A stretch of DNA of 64,000 bases, from contig NC_009044.1 of assembly GCF_000209165.1 (NCBI RefSeq), forward strand, positions 1 to 64,000, read 5' to 3'. Position numbers and translations under genes: made by a program. A model generated the notes under the pieces. That model did no database searches and was not told the origin of the DNA. It was given only the letters and a program-made list of their open reading frames with translations. Positions 21,201-29,830 of this stretch are shown here, piece after piece. Numbering within the stretch: position 1 is the stretch's first letter; each line of letters begins with the position of its first letter. The stretch comes from Scheffersomyces stipitis CBS 6054 (lineage: Eukaryota > Ascomycota > Pichiomycetes > Serinales > Debaryomycetaceae).

Positions 21201-22943
21201 ATGCTTGGACTCTTTACCAACAATGGAAAGAACAGTATGAAGTATAGTCGAGAACGTCCTATTCTTAAGATGTTGCCCGAAGAGGTGTCAGAGTGTTTGG
21301 CTCACTATATCTATTTTGTCCGGCCATTCGAACACACTCTTGTCGAATACCAAGAACAAACCGGTTCATTGAGCCACACAGAGTTCAAGAAACTAAGTGA
21401 TAAATACAAGTTCCATTTGTTCGTGGGAGAGAAACAAATCAAAAACAGCACTACTCTTGGAAAATCGTTCCGTAAGTTCATAAATAAAACAACTCCAAAG
21501 CTTAGAGGAATCATGTACGGTGAAATAAGACAAGTGCTTTCATATTTTGTTGGGGCGAACGTCTCTGGGATGATTGGATTACAGATCAAGATTGACAACA
21601 CCCTTGCCGAACAGGCTGGGCATTCGTTTAGTAGGTTTGTCGAAAGTTATGCCACAAATAGAGATGCTTACAATCATGTAATGCTTCAACGAATGAGAGA
21701 CTGTCTGGTAGCCTGGCATACGTGTTTGGAGATGAGTACTCTTCAGATATTTACGCCTAGCGTATTTACTAGGAACGAACCACCTAAATTGACAGGTGAA
21801 GAACTTATAGAGGCTGGCAGACAGATGTTTGGACAACACTTCAAGTTCAAGGAGGGCCAGCAACAGGCTACATCGGATGTGGCCAATTGCTTCAGTATGA
21901 TGGTGGCTATTAACCTGGGAAAGACGACTAGTTGCATCATTGCGATGTTGGCGGAGCTTAATTTCAGTCAACGCCAGTCCCAACGAGGTAGAAAGATCTA
22001 TTTAGTTACGATATTTGTTGTTCCATACATTTCTACACTCAACTCCACCGTCCGGCAATTGACAGACTTAGGATTCAAGGTGCGTACGTTTCATGGTTCT
22101 GCTGGACAGGCCAACGACTATGATGTTCTCTTGATGCTGCTTGAAGAAGGCCACCTTAGATATCTTAATCAGGTAGTCAGACATTTTGAGTCTACAGTTC
22201 ATCAAGGCAGGAGCTTTCTCCGGCGGGTGGTGGTTGACGATGCCCATGTTTTGCAGATGAAAGAATATGCGGTAGATGGCAATAGAAATGTACCTGTTGT
22301 CTTTTTGACGTCATTCCTTCCACAGGCTTCAGACAATTCGATGCGTACATTATTTAATCTCGACCGCTTGGGAAGGGTGTCGTCACTGGAAAGACTGTTG
22401 CCTCACAAAGAATTCACTCTCTTCAAAAAGCCGAATGTCAGTTCAATAAATCAGACTATTTTAGAAAGAATTAGGAGTTTGGGTTCAGCGCTTGTGTTTG
22501 TTCAATCTCGTGAAAATGTGTTATACATGGAACATCATTTGACTGAAGAGGAGGTTCAATGTATAGGCATCTATGGACCACCACAGTGCAGAACAGCAGC
22601 TTTAAATAAGATGGCCAGTGAGAATATCAAGGTTGTGGTCACTACGGCAGAAGCCATGGTCGGACTTCATGAGTTCGAATCTACCACCGTTTTGTTTGCA
22701 TATGCGATTAAAAACCCGATAGAATTGCTTGTTGCCAGTCAATTTAGTAGTGGGAAGGTGGAGATGGTGTTGTACAACACTTGTTCCTCCAAGTTTCAAC
22801 GGGACTTATTGAACGAATGTGTCAACATAATATTAATGAGACACATGCGTTTAAGGGAAGAAACCTGTTATGATGCTGGCAAGGAGCAGTGTCATGTTTG
22901 TTTCAACAAGAGAAGAAGAAGATTATACTACCTGATTTCATGA
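18225..22943 (+). CDS. telomere-linked helicase-type protein, copy 3, internally deleted
   Basis: Open 1572-codon gene. It starts at the ATG aligned with copy 1 (MSTQAPGYSS). Modules 1 and 2 and the acidic linker are present, then the frame jumps near base 19826 from the linker (NASDSDM) straight into VDNCVQPTKYYMCH of module 5. This removes modules 3, 4 and the first part of 5, about 578 codons relative to copy 1, without breaking the frame. The recombinase-like part keeps GSPYRLTEL, YGEIRQ and QAGHS..ESYA. The helicase part keeps GKTT, DDAH and the C-terminal Cys cluster. The C-terminus differs from copies 1 and 2 (it ends LYYLIS), and the hairpin 3' region is missing. N-terminal sequence is closest to copy 1. 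Confidence 0.78.
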   Translation: MSTQAPGYSSHNPITLDLDLNLDLDLDQNFEDALDDFSQVDIKCENSNLVSTDEHIWSSPQSLRRSLPCSSMQTTPARTNVFKDELDYLAKNNFVFVESLGYFYLEKRHLFISSDSKYATSRLYIKSKQGFLDLISKLTKQSPYYNQIEGESNIVNVATIPSPIPGIEAEEFAFCDSCKYTRNIGHLPVKCASHGYMRRGEGYRVELGGFFLLKEFPRMPSLPATPPPSTPNVTEGIQATLCSSPISLRSSFINRELKGPRFTNRDLQVQLKGSIITNMCVSESDNMSANAFLKKYANIVYIPNVGLYWHEQERIFLDTNSEIAHNSLCTIIERYMFLYIHMQAFISNSKYWNLLAGIDALVETDKTIIWLDEPLQVIEPSVIQYCPNCINSPISNDRCDVDNLNILTGMGYRIELGSIFLLKLSGEMTGQGKDAPDSEYIASESDTLFVGDIQEGGSRSVDIASDMEIGTVDNGQECVELKVVNGASESDTLFLDEHDSRSVEIASDMETCTVDDNVQEGDFRSFDNASDSDMVDNCVQPTKYYMCHTCKYMSHHSSVTAHIKRAKHQREEGPEKHVVFGYSVRNVEAKTNYFCVQDLSVVDSFYEPAKRIPDLQNVDQFLNRYSGHEYTKYRSFLSTSHDKRWPRLVQLCKKYVSKKRISLTPRSSLSLLITNPRFCTTPKSALRYGLMLARFLYVAMKMCELREHKAMKDFDQVFCANKKQGLRRFFSQMKIFGAFWLLSPVPMLQEDDPNAMEDVFMNSLMVCLLDEGRIGFKIKSYRCDFCSGLSFAFKCIAVDVMKKDKSYVRPFVEDCNRSVSIALNFGRFCKFSADVHSLSPRTFGRTMNVLHVGDKIRINTFEVGLDDIKKWVHTAIQQYVLEVEELFMDINITPTMAMNEMMAAQKPRVVGMPQTSYNWDQRDIDRCLEINLVDKYDIKSLQYFRRRLSRLNDLFFYMILLTCGSPYRLTELYLVLIRNEERLGSNVFVADGMLGLFTNNGKNSMKYSRERPILKMLPEEVSECLAHYIYFVRPFEHTLVEYQEQTGSLSHTEFKKLSDKYKFHLFVGEKQIKNSTTLGKSFRKFINKTTPKLRGIMYGEIRQVLSYFVGANVSGMIGLQIKIDNTLAEQAGHSFSRFVESYATNRDAYNHVMLQRMRDCLVAWHTCLEMSTLQIFTPSVFTRNEPPKLTGEELIEAGRQMFGQHFKFKEGQQQATSDVANCFSMMVAINLGKTTSCIIAMLAELNFSQRQSQRGRKIYLVTIFVVPYISTLNSTVRQLTDLGFKVRTFHGSAGQANDYDVLLMLLEEGHLRYLNQVVRHFESTVHQGRSFLRRVVVDDAHVLQMKEYAVDGNRNVPVVFLTSFLPQASDNSMRTLFNLDRLGRVSSLERLLPHKEFTLFKKPNVSSINQTILERIRSLGSALVFVQSRENVLYMEHHLTEEEVQCIGIYGPPQCRTAALNKMASENIKVVVTTAEAMVGLHEFESTTVLFAYAIKNPIELLVASQFSSGKVEMVLYNTCSSKFQRDLLNECVNIILMRHMRLREETCYDAGKEQCHVCFNKRRRRLYYLIS

Positions 22944-23228
22944 TTATATAGCTTACTGTGAATATGCTTGTATTTATTGAATTTTTTTCGGTCAAAATTG
23001 CAGAATTTAGACAAAATCTCCTAAAAATAGGTTATATAAGATTAGATTGTTTGAAATCAGCCTTTCTGAGCGGTATGGCTGTAGCCTCTCTCTCAGGTTA
23101 GTCCACCAAACCTTTCGTCTCGTCTGACGGTTAGAAAACTGGAGATTACCTAAGTAATTTAGTAGTCTGCGACATTTCATCGTCCTGTCTCTAGACAAAA
23201 ATATATTCATTTGAATCTAACCCATATA

Positions 23229-23939
23229 TTAGGAAATATGATACTGATAACAATGATCTGCTGGTATTGTATCATACTGAGCACATTTTATTGAAATGGC
23301 AAGTTTTCCAGAAATATTAAGTTTTGTAACCTCTGAACTGCTTATATGTGCATGTCCTATAATATATTCTGGGTCACATAAATGAGAATCATAATAACAA
23401 ATAGCACACCATTCCCCACCTGGATTTAATTCCAAACGTTGAATGTCATCAAATGCATGGCATTTCCAGTAATATTCAGCTTCAACATGATAGACCCAAT
23501 GGTATAAACCTGCGGAAACAAGATGATAAAACCCTACATAATAACCTGGATAAGCTTTATGACCTCTTGGCAATAATCTAACGTTATCCTTAGTGGCTGT
23601 GGTTGCTGTTGAGTCAGCAGTTTGATATGAATTTGCTGAAGAAGCCAGAGTTTCTGATTCTGACAAAGACTGAGCTAACAATTCGGCATGGTTCAAATCA
23701 TTTGGAACAATACCTCCACTATCAATATATTGTTGATATGTCCAAGGTATCATAACTCCCTCAATAGCTGCATCATCAGCAGTAGTTACATAGGTGCGAT
23801 TGCTGTCTAACAGTTCAGAATTCAAGCTTGAGTCTGAGGAATCATCACCTGAAATCACAGGATGTCCAAGAGACTGCAATGAGAATAAGAATAATGATAA
23901 TATAAATAAATTCATGGTGATGAATGAATTAACTCCCAT
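23229..23939 (-). CDS. small secreted protein of unknown function
   Basis: 236 codons. The N-terminus carries a hydrophobic signal peptide (MNLFILSLFLFSLQSLG, starting at Met9, which may be the true start). A Ser/Thr/Asp-rich middle follows, with LLPRGHKAYPG near residue 126. Cleavage after a basic site there is possible but not shown. The C-terminal half is rich in Tyr, His, Trp and Cys (KCHAFDD, EWCAICYYDSHLC, DHCYQYH). I recognise no family. A broken paralogue lies at 25595-26071. Its subtelomeric place and recent duplication suggest a fast-evolving accessory gene. Nothing in the sequence justifies naming an activity. Confidence 0.6.
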   Translation of the reverse strand: MGVNSFITMNLFILSLFLFSLQSLGHPVISGDDSSDSSLNSELLDSNRTYVTTADDAAIEGVMIPWTYQQYIDSGGIVPNDLNHAELLAQSLSESETLASSANSYQTADSTATTATKDNVRLLPRGHKAYPGYYVGFYHLVSAGLYHWVYHVEAEYYWKCHAFDDIQRLELNPGGEWCAICYYDSHLCDPEYIIGHAHISSSEVTKLNISGKLAISIKCAQYDTIPADHCYQYHIS

Positions 23940-24368
23940 CCAACGTACTCGGCTTATTTCACTGAAATTTCCTCTCCTTTATAGATTTCAGGAACTTTCA
24001 CAACGAATTTTCACACTGGCTACTATGTATACATATTCAACTTGTGGTCATAGAAACTCAATTACAGTGAGTTTCACCATTACAACAATCACTTTTCATG
24101 TTGTAATTTAAGCCCGTGCCCGCCTCATTAGTGAACGTATAGCAGCCTCACAACTACACAATTGAGTTGAGAATTCACAATAAAAAGTCGGTTTCATGCA
24201 ACTTCTCTCCGTAGCCTTCGGAATGTTTATTTCAGTCGCCCGACGGCCGAATGAGCCGCTTTTGGTGAACATAGTGCGAAAATTAACTATGGCTTAACTA
24301 TGAATTTAAACATCAAGAGAATGCAAAATAAAGAAGACTTTGGTGCAATTCCATATACAATCGTTCCC

Positions 24369-25580
24369 ATGAAATTGCAAGTAAGACCTCGGAATTTTTC
24401 ATGACTCTTGGAACTAATATTGTAGGTGGCCTATTTGAATTTTGCACGATGACACAAATAATCTTTCACTACTCGGCAGAGTAAAGTTGGAAGACAACAA
24501 GGCAAATTTTGAATTATGTTGCGGCATTTTATGAAACTCACCTATTTAATCTAACGACTAGTCAAAGCTACAATACTTTGAAAGAAAAAAAGTGGAAAAA
24601 AAATTTTACGAAGCGTACATAGTTCCACAATTAGAGTACATTGCAATGCATCTCACTTCAGGATAATTGTACTCCTAAACACTATACTCTCCTAAAACAA
24701 ATCTATCCAAAACCAGAACAAGAGGTCTTAACACCACAGAGTAGACTCTTCAGACTATTTCACAAACACTTTATTAGGTGTTACCAGCACTTCAGTCCAA
24801 GAAATGTAAATCTCCCCTAAATGATAGTTGGCATGAGTCGTGTGACACAAAGAAATCAGAAAACTATAGCTTAATCTCAACAGATCTAACAACGAGGTTA
24901 CTCTACTGTCTACAAGTACACTCCGTTGTACATTTAAGTCATCGGCAAAGGATTTATCCCTTTGCCATATGACATTGCTATTCACCGGCAAGCACAAAGA
25001 GCCTTTCTGGCAGTATTCTGTGGTCAGACAGACTTTAAAAGTGAGAGCTTTGTTGAAGGATAGTCTCCCGCATGAATGCGACATATATAAGTGTCTTCTA
25101 GAGTCGACTGAAGAAAAATGCAGCATGCATACTCTAATTCACTACTTTTAAGTCAATATTTTGTGGTTCAAAATTCTGGATTCTCCGGTGGATACTATGC
25201 AACCTTTGAATTAAGTAAAATGTCAAAAAAAACAAAATTATAAATCCAAACCAACACAAATAAGGGCTCATAACCTGTTGTACTGATCGCTTTGTCAGCT
25301 TGGTAGTTCGGTTCATATTGTCTAAATTTATAATGTAAGATAGCAAATTGATTACCTTATTTTGCATAGTTATTCTCCATATTACAAGAAAGAAAAAATG
25401 GTATTTAGAAAAGAGAAGGGGAAATAAGACCTCTATGAATAGATCCCAATTCCATTCACAAACTTACCCCACGCCAAGATGAATGGTTGAGACTAATTTC
25501 ACTTAAGCAAGGATGATTACTTCGCATTGGGGGTTCTGAAAATTTCGAGGGCTAACGTGCAATTGGATGAGACCGATTTT
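24369..25580. repeat. possible degenerate element with inverted ends
   Basis: The left end reads ATGAAATTGCAAGTAAGACC (24369-24388). The right end, read on the other strand, contains ATTGCACGTTAGCCCTCG (ending near 25566). Both resemble the ends of the 302-bp repeat at 35274-35575. Bases 24390-24545 also match the inside of that repeat in the opposite orientation (for example TTTTGCACGATG and GACAACAAGGCAAATTTTG). Between the ends are only short frames: 123 codons at 24755-25126 and 77 codons with one membrane segment at 25134-25367, both minus strand and unrecognised. The right end abuts the break in the pseudogene at 25595-26071. Element type is uncertain. Confidence 0.35.
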
Positions 25581-25594
25581 ACACTATTCGTCAT

Positions 25595-26071
25595 CAAAGC
25601 CTGGCATTTCCAGTATTATTCAGCTTATACACGATAGTCCCAAAGGCGGCAATAAAATGATATGCCCTACAATATAACCAGGATAAGCTTTACGATCTCT
25701 TGATAACAAGCTAGCATATCTGCAGCCGCAGCGGTTGCTATTGGATCAACAGTTTGATATGAATTTGCTGAAGAAGCCAGAGTTTCTGATTCTGACAAAG
25801 ACTGAGCTAACAATTCGGCATGGTTCAAATCATTTGGAACAATACCTCCACTATCAATATATTGTTGATATGTCCAAGGTATCATAACTCCCTCAATAGC
25901 TGCATCATCAGCAGTAGTTACATAGGTGCGATTGCTGTCTAACAGTTCAGAATTCAAGCTTGAGTCTGAGGAATCATCACCTGAAATCACAGGATGTCCA
26001 AAAGACTGCAATGAGAATAAGAATAATGATAATATAAATAAATTCATGGTGATGAATGAATTAACTCCCAT
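25595..26071 (-). pseudogene. broken paralogue of the secreted protein at 23229-23939
   Basis: The first 110 or so codons, the signal peptide and about 55 bp of upstream DNA are almost identical to the intact gene. After the YQT(A/V)D position the two diverge abruptly. The frame then shifts and terminates early (134 codons, ending at 25667). Further homology, for example to KAYPGY and to the WKCHAFDD region, can still be seen out of frame down to about 25595, where an inverted-end repeat begins. It is a truncated, frameshifted copy. Confidence 0.65.
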
Positions 26072-26164
26072 CCAACGTACTCGGCTTATTTCACTGAAAT
26101 TTCCTCTCCTTTATAGATTTCAGGATATTTCACAAGACTGATGGAAAACAAGATACAGGATCTT

Positions 26165-26710
26165 TGAAATAATGGTTTCCAATGCAAGATCCATACACGC
26201 ACATCTGTGCAATATAGACTGTATATTATTACATATTCATCATTTTGGTCATGTGATTCCAAATAGATTATTCTCCCTCCACACCACTACAACTCAACAC
26301 AATACAACAATATCACTTTCACACTAATCCTACATCATGCTATCAATAATAAATGTCATTATATATCCATATTCTTACAATCTTAACTTTTCCTTGCTTT
26401 TGTAACCCTTCTCAATTCCTGAACAATACGGACTAACTGTCTCTCTGGAAAGAATGCGAAAAATACTACAAAATAAAGAATTGCTGCAAAAAATTACACC
26501 TGCTCCAAAAGTACTATTCCATTGCCCTCATTCAAGTAATCATGTCTTCATCTTTGAGTCTTACAAAATCTTAATACACAAATCATAAACATTTGAAATA
26601 TGGGCACATGGTCCTTGGTCAGAAGATAACACGTGGATATTAATCCTAGAGTATTTAAGAGACGCCTCAAACGCGTCAACCTTAGAATCTGCAAGAAATT
26701 TATGTATCGT
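26165..26710 (+). repeat. orphan leader of a fourth giant-gene unit
   Basis: This stretch aligns with the leaders at about 810-1690 and 17185-18035. It has the same ordered landmarks: ATACACGCACATC, a CTCCCTCCA block, AACAATATCACTTTCACACT, CATATTCTTACAATCTTAAC, GGAAAGAATGCGAAAAATAC, AATTGCTGCAAAAAATT and TGGTCCTTGGTCA. Similarity stops before the TATA region, and no coding sequence follows. It is a relic showing that a fourth unit once stood here. Confidence 0.6.
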
Positions 26711-26842
26711 GTTGTCTACTTCAAACACATTCCATAATAGATACACTCCCTGTTATAGCTGAAACCACAAGAATGGTGGTTTACATTTTCAATTGGGGAA
26801 AGTAGTTATTAATAACTTTGCCAAACTGAATAGAAATTGCAG

Positions 26843-26853
26843 ATAATAATAAT

Positions 26854-26901
<48 letters not shown>
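26843..26901. repeat. (TAA)n microsatellite
   Basis: About 59 bp of nearly pure TAA/ATA trinucleotides with one interruption (AATTATAAT), between the orphan leader and the 3' end of the xylanase gene. Confidence 0.9.
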
Positions 26902-26902
<1 letters not shown>

Positions 26903-27099
26903 TAAGAAAAATTGTATTTAAATTCTATGAATCTGAAAGTTCTCCTATATATGAAATAATAACTAGGACTTATATGAACATTTCATACTCCAGTGAACAG
27001 AAAAGAAGCCCAGTAGAAATGGCACTAGGTACTCTTGGCAACGAAATGTAATCTGATATATCAAAATAAAAAAGTGAACCAGGATATATCCAAGAACTT

Positions 27100-28182
27100 T
27101 TAAAAGATGTGCTTCTTAAGAGCACCTGCTTCAAGGGCAGAAACAACTCCAGTGTAAGCTGGAGTTGTAGTAAAGTTTGCGTACCACAAATCAGCATCAC
27201 CTTGACCAGCAAAGGAACTTGGAATCCACGAGTACTCATCATCAAAGTCCCAAACCGAGATACCCATACATTGCTTTCCTACCTTAATACAAGCGTTAAT
27301 AGAGGCTTGGTAGTCAACAGTTTGTTGAGCAAGACCAGCTTCAGTAGGTGGTAGAGTTTCAAATCTAACATCGAGTTCCGAAACAACAACTTGAACACCC
27401 AAATCAATGTATGATTGCATCTGCTGCTGCTGCTGAGCTTCAGTTGCTGCCTGTCCAACAATGAAATGAGATTCAAGACCAACAGCATCGATTTTCACGT
27501 GCTTGCTCCTAAGCCATTTGACCATATTCTCTACTGCAGCTGACTTTGGACCTGGATATTCGATATTGTAATCATTGTAGTAAAGTTGAGCTCTTGGATC
27601 GGCGGCAGAAGCAGCAAGGAAAGCAGTTTCAATGTAATCAGTACCAGTAACGTTGTAGAAGAGTGATTGTCTCCAAGTTCCATCTTCGTTCAAAGCTTCG
27701 TTGACAACATTCCAAGAAAAACATCTACCCTTGAAGTGTTTCACTTCATTATAGACGTGTTGATAAATTACATTAAGCAAATCCTTCTTGGTCCATGTCT
27801 TTTCATCTAACCAAGAAGGATACTGTTGATGCCAAACAAGAGTATCACACAAAAGAACTTTCTTGTTCTTCAATGCGTAGTTAGCGAATTCATCACCAGC
27901 AGTGTAATTAAAGACGCCTTGTTCCGGTTCAGTGTACATCCACTTTTGAACATTTGCAGGAGTCATAGAACCGAATTGTTCGAGCATTAACTCAGTGTAT
28001 TCTTTGTTAGACCATTGCTCCTGGTTGGTAGCAGTGCCAAAGTACATCTTTCCAGCAGCAACAGCAAGTTCATTAAGAGTTGGTGGTGGAGCGGAATGAT
28101 GTTTTTTGTTATTTTTCGAGATAGGATTAGCAGCTACAATGCCAGAGAGGGCAAGGAGGGCAGTAGTAAATTCAAGCTTCAT
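27100..28182 (-). CDS. secreted endo-1,4-beta-xylanase, GH10
   Basis: 360 codons. It hydrolyses internal beta-1,4 bonds of xylan outside the cell. A signal peptide of about 18 residues (LLALSGIVAA) precedes a short basic, His-rich spacer and the GH10 barrel. The acid/base Glu is E162 in WNVVNEAL and the nucleophile is E269 in VVSELDVR. WHQQYPSW, an expected substrate-site motif, is at about 117-124. There is a run of six Gln (249-254). No carbohydrate-binding module is present, and the length is normal for a single-domain GH10. NxT glycosylation sites occur at 92, 177 and near the C-terminus. It stands alone in an accessory zone, as sugar-use genes often do in yeasts. Confidence 0.9.
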   Translation of the reverse strand: MKLEFTTALLALSGIVAANPISKNNKKHHSAPPPTLNELAVAAGKMYFGTATNQEQWSNKEYTELMLEQFGSMTPANVQKWMYTEPEQGVFNYTAGDEFANYALKNKKVLLCDTLVWHQQYPSWLDEKTWTKKDLLNVIYQHVYNEVKHFKGRCFSWNVVNEALNEDGTWRQSLFYNVTGTDYIETAFLAASAADPRAQLYYNDYNIEYPGPKSAAVENMVKWLRSKHVKIDAVGLESHFIVGQAATEAQQQQQMQSYIDLGVQVVVSELDVRFETLPPTEAGLAQQTVDYQASINACIKVGKQCMGISVWDFDDEYSWIPSSFAGQGDADLWYANFTTTPAYTGVVSALEAGALKKHIF

Positions 28183-28460
28183 TTTGATGAGTTTATTTTG
28201 ATGAATACATTCAAGCTGTTTGAATATGAAAGAAATATAGTTCTACTTTTATACTACCAAGAGTTGTTGAATGCAGTTCTACTTAAACAAAAGTGTATCC
28301 TATCAATCTGAACAAATTGTGGGGTTATGTCCGGGGAACTTAGTAATTGTTGAGTTCTTTGTGATATTAAGCTGCAATATCAATGGAAGGTCAAAGATGC
28401 ATGTCTCGACTCCTTTTAATGTGTTGCTGCAAAGTTAACAATGTAGATAATAACCCCACA
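28183..28460 (-). promoter_or_regulatory. xylanase promoter with TATA and Mig1-like sites
   Basis: On the minus strand a TATAAAAG box lies at 28246-28253, about 65 bp before the ATG. Farther up are three sequences fitting the Mig1/Cre1 core SYGGRG: GTGGGG at 28319-28324, CCGGGG at 28331-28336 and its complement CCCCAC at 28454-28459. This fits glucose repression of a xylanase but is inferred from motifs only. Confidence 0.4.
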
Positions 28461-29566
28461 TTCAGAGTTATTTTTGTGGTAAAAATATTATGTCAAACTC
28501 GGGGTGTCTCGGCAACGGATCGTATTTGACGTTCCCCTGCTTATTAAACTTCTATACTTGTTTGACAGTCTTGGTAGACCATTTTTTCAGTTACGGGGCT
28601 ACGATTATTCAGAATGGCTCATAAATTGGAGAACCGATTTTACTTATTAAGATGTACTAAAATATTAGATGAAGATCTATAGAATTGGATTTCTATTACG
28701 TTTCAGAACGTTGTGGATACCCCTCCAGACTCGCAGATCCTGTAGTAATCATGAAATATTGTAGCCATATGAAAATCCAATTTCCGTGGTAAGTCTATCC
28801 GCATAGAGAAAGAATTGAGAGAGGAGCTAATGAGGAAGTACATGCGAGCCCTTCTGTACTTAATTTTGCTCTTATATGTTCAAACGATGCGATGGCACAA
28901 CTTGCCTCGGAAATGCTGCACTCCTCACCGCTTGAATGTACCGGAATGGTCCGAGCGCTTCCTAAGCCCCTCAAACATTTCAAATAGAAATGCTTGTTCA
29001 TTCAAATGTGGCAACACAAAAGGAGAAATAGCGAGGAAGCTCCATCCATAACAGCAATTCCTATTTACGACAAGAAAATGTTGTCTATAATATGTAGTCA
29101 CCATAGGGCCGTTCCTGAATCAAAAAAAATACCAGCTGTCAACCCCTTCATTAATACATTGAAAATAATTGCTTATTCACCACACGAGAATAACTCCCTA
29201 ATATTCATTTACCTACATTTGTTCTCATATACCCCATAATAAAAATTTAAACAAACAATTGCATATTAGATTTGAATACTATTGTTACAGTAGGTTCCTC
29301 GTTAAGAATAATTTGCATCTTACACACGAATTATTGAAAGCTAGTTTTTTATTATAGTAGATACGTGACTAACTCTTCAACACTACTGAATATCAATCTC
29401 ATTTGGGAAAATGGATCAAAGAGCGTACAGTATCATACTACTACGAGGTTTGTAGAAGAACCATTGGTGTCCTGTCTTCAACTAAAGTAAATAAAATTTA
29501 ATATACATGCAATCCTAGCAACTAACACTAGAAAATAAACGTGAAGATTAAAAAATAATTCGATTT
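28461..29566. other. intergenic, no recognisable gene
   Basis: About 1.1 kb upstream of the xylanase promoter. Two overlapping short frames on opposite strands lie near 28795-29051, but neither has recognisable motifs. I see nothing functional. Confidence 0.5.
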
Positions 29567-29830
29567 TCAACATAACCAAGGAATTCCTGAGGCCATAGAC
29601 AAATTAACGTTCAGTAGATCAGCCAAATCTTCAAAAGAACAAAAGTGCTTCAATTTTAGTTCAGATTGAGAAACACCGCTTTCAATTATTTTAGCCTTCC
29701 TTTGGATCCGTCTCATCATCCAGACTCTCATAAAAACCAATGAGAATATCAATGCAGTATAGCAACCCATATGTATACCATAGGTTGCTGCATATAGTGG
29801 TGGTATCAACGAGTATTTTTTGTGCTTAAA
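29567..29830 (-). pseudogene. C-terminal relic of an MFS anion permease (DAL5 type)
   Basis: An open stretch on the minus strand with no ATG at its head. It reads as the last membrane segment (GIHMGCYTALIFSLVFMRVW), a basic run (MMRRIQRKAK), a soluble tail and FEDLADLLNVN. That order resembles the C-terminus of yeast allantoate/nicotinate-type permeases, which end in a FxDLTDxxNPxFRYVL-like tail. Here the last residues are replaced (LSMASGIPWLC), suggesting a frameshift at the end. A stop lies just upstream. I read it as the remains of a transporter gene. Confidence 0.4.

Noticed and set aside
1879..22943. Ordinary DNA transposon with terminal inverted repeats
   Set aside because: No inverted repeat or target duplication flanks the units; they are tandem copies.
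23229..23939. Killer-toxin-like identity for the secreted protein
   Set aside because: Signal peptide and Cys alone are not evidence; no toxin family motif is visible.
24755..25126. 123-codon minus-strand gene
   Set aside because: It has an ATG but no recognisable motif, and lies inside a degenerate repeat region with an overlapping frame on the other strand.
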